Part shown: piece after piece, positions 50,811-54,816 of the stretch
Layout of the letters: each line of letters starts with the position of its first letter
Position numbering within the stretch: the first letter of the stretch is position 1
From: an uncultured Bacteroidia bacterium
GTDB taxonomy: Bacteria; Bacteroidota; Bacteroidia; Bacteroidales; Prolixibacteraceae
Length of the DNA: 54,816 bases
Reading direction: 5' to 3'
Assembly: GCA_903904515.1 (NCBI GenBank)
Contig: CAIVCR010000038.1
Span: forward strand, 1 to 54,816
Made by a program: the position numbers and the translations under genes
The notes under the pieces: model-generated
What the model saw: the letters and a program-made list of their open reading frames with translations, nothing else
The model's database searches: none
Told to the model about the DNA's origin: nothing

Positions 50811-52421
50811 TCACTTCATATTCCCAAATTCCCTGATCCGATGATCTGCACTTTGGGGTGGTGAAAAAAGTGATTTGATATTGGTGAGATCGTTATTGAA
50901 TAAGGTGATGTTGGAGTTGGCTTCACCCTTTAAATTCAACAGGCTATTTGATTTTCCCTCAATGCGGCATTTGCTGATTCGGATTTCATTTGAATTCTCA
51001 AGGCAAATATCAGAATTATTCCCTGAGCCACTAACCAAACTAAGGTTATCAAAGTCGGCAACCTGAACATCTGAGCAATAAATAGCAGGTCTCAAATCGG
51101 AATCTTTCGTTTTAAGCTGAATATCTGTAAATGTGATGTTTTGAGCATGACGAATAAAAAACCCGTAAGAAGGCAAAATATCAAACATATCCGCTTCAGG
51201 ATAGGACTTGTCCATTTCAGGGATTTCACGCTCCAGATCGCCTCTCGTACCACCTCCTTCGAATTCCAGAGAGATATGGCTTAACGTAATATTTCGGACG
51301 GGAGAAGTTGCAGTTCCGGTTATCGAGCAACCTGTCTTCGACGCGCCGGTTGCAATAATATTACTGATGGTAACATTTTGCAAAATTCCGGCTTTATCAA
51401 TCTTCTGTCCATCAAAATAGGTACGGTTCCGGTTTCCTAACCGGATAAAAATCGGGCAGTTGGGTCCGTCAATGCGGATGTTGGAGATCACCACTCCATC
51501 CAGGATGCCACCGTCAACCTCCTCCAGGGCAATTCCTGTATGTCCTTTGGGTGTCCCTTCGATCGAATGATCGGTTACTTTTGAAGGTCGGATAACGATG
51601 TTAGAGATCGTGACATTTTTAAACCCTGTATTTGATTCGGTTCCCATCTTCAAAGCATTGCAATGGCTGCTGAGCACGCAATTGGTAATCACAATATTTT
51701 CGTTCCCGCGCCCGGAGGTGCTCTTAAGTGTTATTCCATCATCATCCGAGTCACCCACAATATCGGATATACGGACATCATGACATCCATCCACATCAAT
51801 CATATCGTTGTTCTTATTGCAGTGATTAAAAATATCGATGTTATGAATATACAACTGATCACATGCCAGGTAATGCTGCATCCACAAAGCCGAATTACGC
51901 AGTTTGATACCCTCTGTCCGGATATTGCGGCATTGAATCATCCAGATCAGGTAAGGCCTTACGGAATAGGAATCTGCCTTTGAACCACTTCCTGGCCCAA
52001 AAAATCCCCCTTGTCCGTTTATGGTTCCCTCACCTTCAATTGCGATAGCAGAGCAATTTTCTGCATAGATCAAGGCACGTTTGACCTCTCCTTTTCTGAA
52101 AAAGGTATAGTCCGGCAGGTTCACCGGGTAATCGGATAAATGGGTACTTCCGTAAAGGGTTGCTCCCTTCTCCAAATAAATCGTTACGTTACTTCTAAAA
52201 TAGATAGTCCCCGTCAGATAAGTTCCAGACGGGATAACGACTTTCCCTCCACTGTTTTTACTGCACTCGTCAATTGCCGACTGGATTGCCTTGGTACTAA
52301 GGAAAGATGTGTCGGATTTGGCACCGTAGGAGGTGATATCATACTCTTTGGCTGGGAGGGTGAGCGCCAAGAAAAAAGCGATAACAGTCAAGAATATTCT
52401 GGAACTCAATAAATTCATCAT
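50811..52421 (-). CDS. Secreted glycoside hydrolase family 28 (polygalacturonase-like)
   Basis: A 536-aa right-handed beta-helix enzyme. A signal peptide ends near LPAKEYD. The start AKEYDITSYGAKSD is typical of GH28. The catalytic region has NNDMIDVDG, DSDDDGITLKS (the paired aspartates in DDD) and SSHCNALKMGTES (conserved His). GH28 cleaves alpha-1,4-galacturonan or rhamnogalacturonan in pectin. The canonical GHG and RIK motifs are modified (SHC; no clear RIK), as seen in several Bacteroidota members. Specificity unknown. Monocistronic. Confidence 0.85.
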   Translation of the reverse strand: MMNLLSSRIFLTVIAFFLALTLPAKEYDITSYGAKSDTSFLSTKAIQSAIDECSKNSGGKVVIPSGTYLTGTIYFRSNVTIYLEKGATLYGSTHLSDYPVNLPDYTFFRKGEVKRALIYAENCSAIAIEGEGTINGQGGFFGPGSGSKADSYSVRPYLIWMIQCRNIRTEGIKLRNSALWMQHYLACDQLYIHNIDIFNHCNKNNDMIDVDGCHDVRISDIVGDSDDDGITLKSTSGRGNENIVITNCVLSSHCNALKMGTESNTGFKNVTISNIVIRPSKVTDHSIEGTPKGHTGIALEEVDGGILDGVVISNIRIDGPNCPIFIRLGNRNRTYFDGQKIDKAGILQNVTISNIIATGASKTGCSITGTATSPVRNITLSHISLEFEGGGTRGDLEREIPEMDKSYPEADMFDILPSYGFFIRHAQNITFTDIQLKTKDSDLRPAIYCSDVQVADFDNLSLVSGSGNNSDICLENSNEIRISKCRIEGKSNSLLNLKGEANSNITLFNNDLTNIKSLFSPPQSADHRIREFGNMK

Positions 52422-52482
52422 GTCTTAACAATTGATTTTGAATTAAATAATGAGAACAATATAATGTTGCATGTTCAATAAG

Positions 52483-52636
52483 CGATCTGTCGCCGCTATG
52501 CGGCTGGGATTTTTGTATTTCCGCTAATTTACCAAACTTGCGGTGCGATGCACCTAAGCTCTAAATAGCCGTGTAACGGCGTAAGTTTGGTAAAAAGGAT
52601 AATTAGCACAAGAGTTAGTAAGCCGCTTCGCGGCGA
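52483..52636. repeat. Nested palindromic repeat (TTTACCAAACTT / AAGTTTGGTAAA)
   Basis: Outer arms CTGTCGCCGC (52487-52496) with its complement near 52632, and inner arms TTACCAAACTTGCG and CGTAAGTTTGGTAA, enclose small GCCGC hairpins. This occupies much of the 455-base gap 52422-52876. It resembles a Bacteroidota dispersed element I recall. Confidence 0.65.
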
Positions 52637-52734
52637 CAGAGTTGATTACTAACCAACGTTCATTTATAAATACGACAATGAATTATTCTTATAACTTAGC
52701 TTTCTTATTTCATCCTGAGAGGAAATAAATTAAG

Positions 52735-52855
52735 GCATTATTCAACCCACTTCGGGGTTGATTTTGGATTTTATCATTTAATCCCCTGTTCCGCAAGCTT
52801 CACCGGGGTTATTCATCCGCCGGCGGATAACTACTGCGTGGTAATAAAAACATCA
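52735..52855. repeat. Second repeat cluster (CCACTTCGGGG... CCGGCGGATAAC)
   Basis: TCAACCCACTTCGGGGTTGA (about 52743-52762) forms a hairpin, and the following CCCCTGTTCCG...CACCGGGG and ATCCGCCGGCGGAT segments form two more. It lies before the GH57-like gene's 3' end. Similar arrangements are dispersed in Bacteroidota from memory. Confidence 0.5.
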
Positions 52856-52876
52856 CTATTAAATACAATTGCCCGT

Positions 52877-54634
52877 TCACAATGCTTCCGGCAATGCCTT
52901 AACGTAGCTGATTCCCGACTTTGAAAAGGTGACATTATACGAAGGCCAGGTATTTAATGCATTGGCAAATTTTAATCCATCATTTGCACTCCCTTTGACC
53001 AAATAGAACCGCATGTTCATCTCCGGATTATTTGGGTTGAGTTCTTCACGGAAAACAAGTTTCTGCTCCTTCATTTTCCAGGTTGCAGCAATATGCTCCA
53101 CCGAACAATCCTTAACAAGGCTATAACCATTATTCAGGTAAACAAATCCATTCGAAAGGGTAAACGCGGGATTATTCTTCAGGTCAGTGGGAATCTCAAC
53201 GGCGATCTCCTCTCCTGAACCGGCCGAGTAAAACAGACCGCTGGACGGAGTATCAAAAATAATTTCAACCGCTCCATCGGCAGGGCGCTCCCCTTTAATA
53301 TCGATGCTGTACAAATTTTCATTAATTTTCTTAACGCTGCTCACAGATTTTTCGGCTCTGACGGCAAATGGAACAGGTAGGACTCCCACCTGAATTGAAG
53401 ATGATTTTAAAATATTCAACGGTTCTACCTTTCCTGTTTTTGTATTAACCTGATAACTATTCTCATCCATGGGGAGCAGCTCTTTTAAGGATTTCATTAC
53501 CTCTTTTAAAATAAGTTCGGAATTGCCCACCTCGTTATCTGTATACTGAACCTCTACCAACAGTGGTGACCAGCCGCTGGAATCTGAGACCTCAGAAAGA
53601 AGCAGGTGTTTCCAGGCCTCCAGCATCATTTTCCGAAGTTTGCTAACATCCAACCCTTTGGATGCCGCATAATCCACCAATTTTTCAGCCATAAGGACGA
53701 CTCCCCTCAATTTGTAAGAGGCGGCTCTGGTCAATCCGTCTTTTTCTATTCCGGTTCTCTGCCTGCCCATCCACATAAAGGGGCCGCAAACCGACATATT
53801 CCAGGTTCCCTCGGGGACAAACGGATAATCCGGTATTTTATACCCCTTCAAATTCTTGATTTTATTGGCCAGTTCGGTCATTGTAACAAACTTATATCCC
53901 TCCTTTTGAAGTCTTTTAAAATTATCAATACTTTTCTTCTCCTGTTCGGGCACGATATTAAAATCACTGTTATAATCGAGTGTATTAAAGACTTCCCCAT
54001 CATCAAGGAAAGCAAAATCCCAGGTCAGACCGTCTATCTTATTTTCACCTGCGCCGATTAATCCGAGGATATGATCACTCCCATAAGTGACATTGACCAG
54101 GGGAAGAGTTTTTCCGCGGTAATGGCCATGCGGATCTGAACTTGTAACCACAAGGTCGTATTTATCCTTGAGCACACTTGCATAAGCCGGCGTCCACTGA
54201 ATCTCCTGTCCAAAAAACACGCGTGACCGTTTTATTCCATGGTCAGCCAGGATCTGATCAGAGATCTCAATCGATTTCTGCAGGTCGAGCGCAGGATAAG
54301 CAATAAAGAACTGATCGGAATAGTGGGCAATTACCAATTCAATTTGCCCCCTGTTTACAAGCTTTTTCAGGAGAGCCAATACTTCGGGATGCTCCTCGGC
54401 AAAGGTCTCGATGGCGTAACCCTGAATTTCGATATCCGATTTAAACTGAGGATTTCTCTCAAAAAACTGAAGTACCGGGTAGACCGAATTCCGGATAATC
54501 TTGCTTTCAATCTTATAATCTCCGGCAACGTACTGAAGATTAAAGTGAAACATGCCGATCGCAAATTTTTCCTGGGCGTTAGCCAAAATGCCAGACATCA
54601 ATAAAAGAATAAGAAGTTGAAGTGTTTTTTTCAT
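52877..54634 (-). CDS. Secreted GH57/GH38-superfamily-like glycoside hydrolase
   Basis: A 585-aa secreted protein (signal peptide ending near ILANAQ). The N-terminal about 300 residues look like the (beta/alpha)7 fold of GH57/GH38 and polysaccharide deacetylases: GMFHFNLQYVAG, PEVLALLKKLVNRGQIELVIAHYSDQFF, FFGQEIQWTPAYASVLKD (candidate catalytic Glu), and FAFLDDGEVF. A helical bundle (about 300-390, MWMGRQRTGIEKDG) and a C-terminal beta domain follow. The precise family and substrate are uncertain. It lies in the same orientation as GH28, separated by repeats. Confidence 0.65.
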   Translation of the reverse strand: MKKTLQLLILLLMSGILANAQEKFAIGMFHFNLQYVAGDYKIESKIIRNSVYPVLQFFERNPQFKSDIEIQGYAIETFAEEHPEVLALLKKLVNRGQIELVIAHYSDQFFIAYPALDLQKSIEISDQILADHGIKRSRVFFGQEIQWTPAYASVLKDKYDLVVTSSDPHGHYRGKTLPLVNVTYGSDHILGLIGAGENKIDGLTWDFAFLDDGEVFNTLDYNSDFNIVPEQEKKSIDNFKRLQKEGYKFVTMTELANKIKNLKGYKIPDYPFVPEGTWNMSVCGPFMWMGRQRTGIEKDGLTRAASYKLRGVVLMAEKLVDYAASKGLDVSKLRKMMLEAWKHLLLSEVSDSSGWSPLLVEVQYTDNEVGNSELILKEVMKSLKELLPMDENSYQVNTKTGKVEPLNILKSSSIQVGVLPVPFAVRAEKSVSSVKKINENLYSIDIKGERPADGAVEIIFDTPSSGLFYSAGSGEEIAVEIPTDLKNNPAFTLSNGFVYLNNGYSLVKDCSVEHIAATWKMKEQKLVFREELNPNNPEMNMRFYLVKGSANDGLKFANALNTWPSYNVTFSKSGISYVKALPEAL

Positions 54635-54816
54635 GCTTATATTTATTGTTCATTAATTTTTTGTGCGAACATCGTTGCCACCAAGTAATCGGGAGTAGCG
54701 CGACTCCAACCTCAAAACAGATAACTTTGGAAAAAAGCAGCGCATAAGAAACCTGTTTGTGATTGGTAGTGACATACCCCCACCAAGTTTGGTTCGGGGC
54801 ACTTCTTAAAATTTCA
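54635..54816. other. Right-end intergenic stretch, nothing recognised
   Basis: The last 182 bases, upstream of the GH57/GH38-like gene, hold no ORF, hairpin or promoter I can support. Confidence 0.5.

Overview
The window reads as a chromosomal segment of a Bacteroidota bacterium, most likely a Bacteroidales/Marinilabiliales-type anaerobe. The evidence is a SusC/SusD pair with lipoprotein partners, a MurF-alanine racemase fusion, a second TonB-dependent receptor with a carboxypeptidase-like N-terminal domain, and promoters of the Bacteroidota type (TTTG, a 17-19 bp gap, then TAnnTTTG). No rRNA, tRNA, CRISPR array, transposase or integrase was seen. The exact lineage is inference.

Region by region. 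1-2330: a foreign-looking, A+T-rich block on the minus strand with a close EcoRI-type restriction-modification pair (endonuclease, then methyltransferase), followed by a folded attC-like site and the start of an AbrB/MazE-type antitoxin gene. The ends of the RM block are complementary to each other in the way expected of an integron gene cassette. 2486-9454: YqgE/AlgH, DivIC/FtsB, delta-1-pyrroline-5-carboxylate dehydrogenase, a TonB receptor and a glycosyltransferase. 9624-14947: a complete xylose operon (GntR regulator, xylulokinase, xylose isomerase, sugar:H+ symporter). 15391-22509: a carboxypeptidase-like domain protein, proline dehydrogenase, an OmpH/Skp chaperone and an envelope glycosylation cluster (GT2, PAP2 phosphatase, GT39, GT2), the last three translationally coupled. 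22602-26925: biotin carrier and carboxyltransferase of an acyl-CoA carboxylase/decarboxylase, an LptF/G permease and tRNA-guanine transglycosylase.

27053-41130: housekeeping genes: GT2, rsmG, rpmH (52 aa), a PASTA protein, rluD, ddl, dnaB, the murF-alr fusion, tdk, a conserved protein of unknown function, rsmI, a small coiled-coil membrane protein and a YjjG-type nucleotidase. 41296-48115: a polysaccharide-utilisation-type operon (promoter, leader of about 200 nt, SusC, SusD, two lipoproteins, terminator). 48329-50204: a DUF2157/GDYXXLXY membrane pair. 50811-54634: two secreted carbohydrate-active proteins on the minus strand, GH28 and a GH57/GH38-like protein.

How the genes work together: xylose uptake and phosphorylation feed the pentose phosphate pathway; proline dehydrogenase and P5C dehydrogenase, about 11 kb apart, make the two-step proline-to-glutamate route; the SusCD operon with GH28 points to pectin or other plant-glycan use; Ddl and MurF-Alr supply and attach D-Ala-D-Ala for peptidoglycan. 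The intergenic spaces carry an unusually rich set of short palindromic and CTGGC-type repeats, all outside genes. The strongest candidate for something new is the EcoRI-like RM system packaged as an integron cassette next to a probable toxin-antitoxin cassette.
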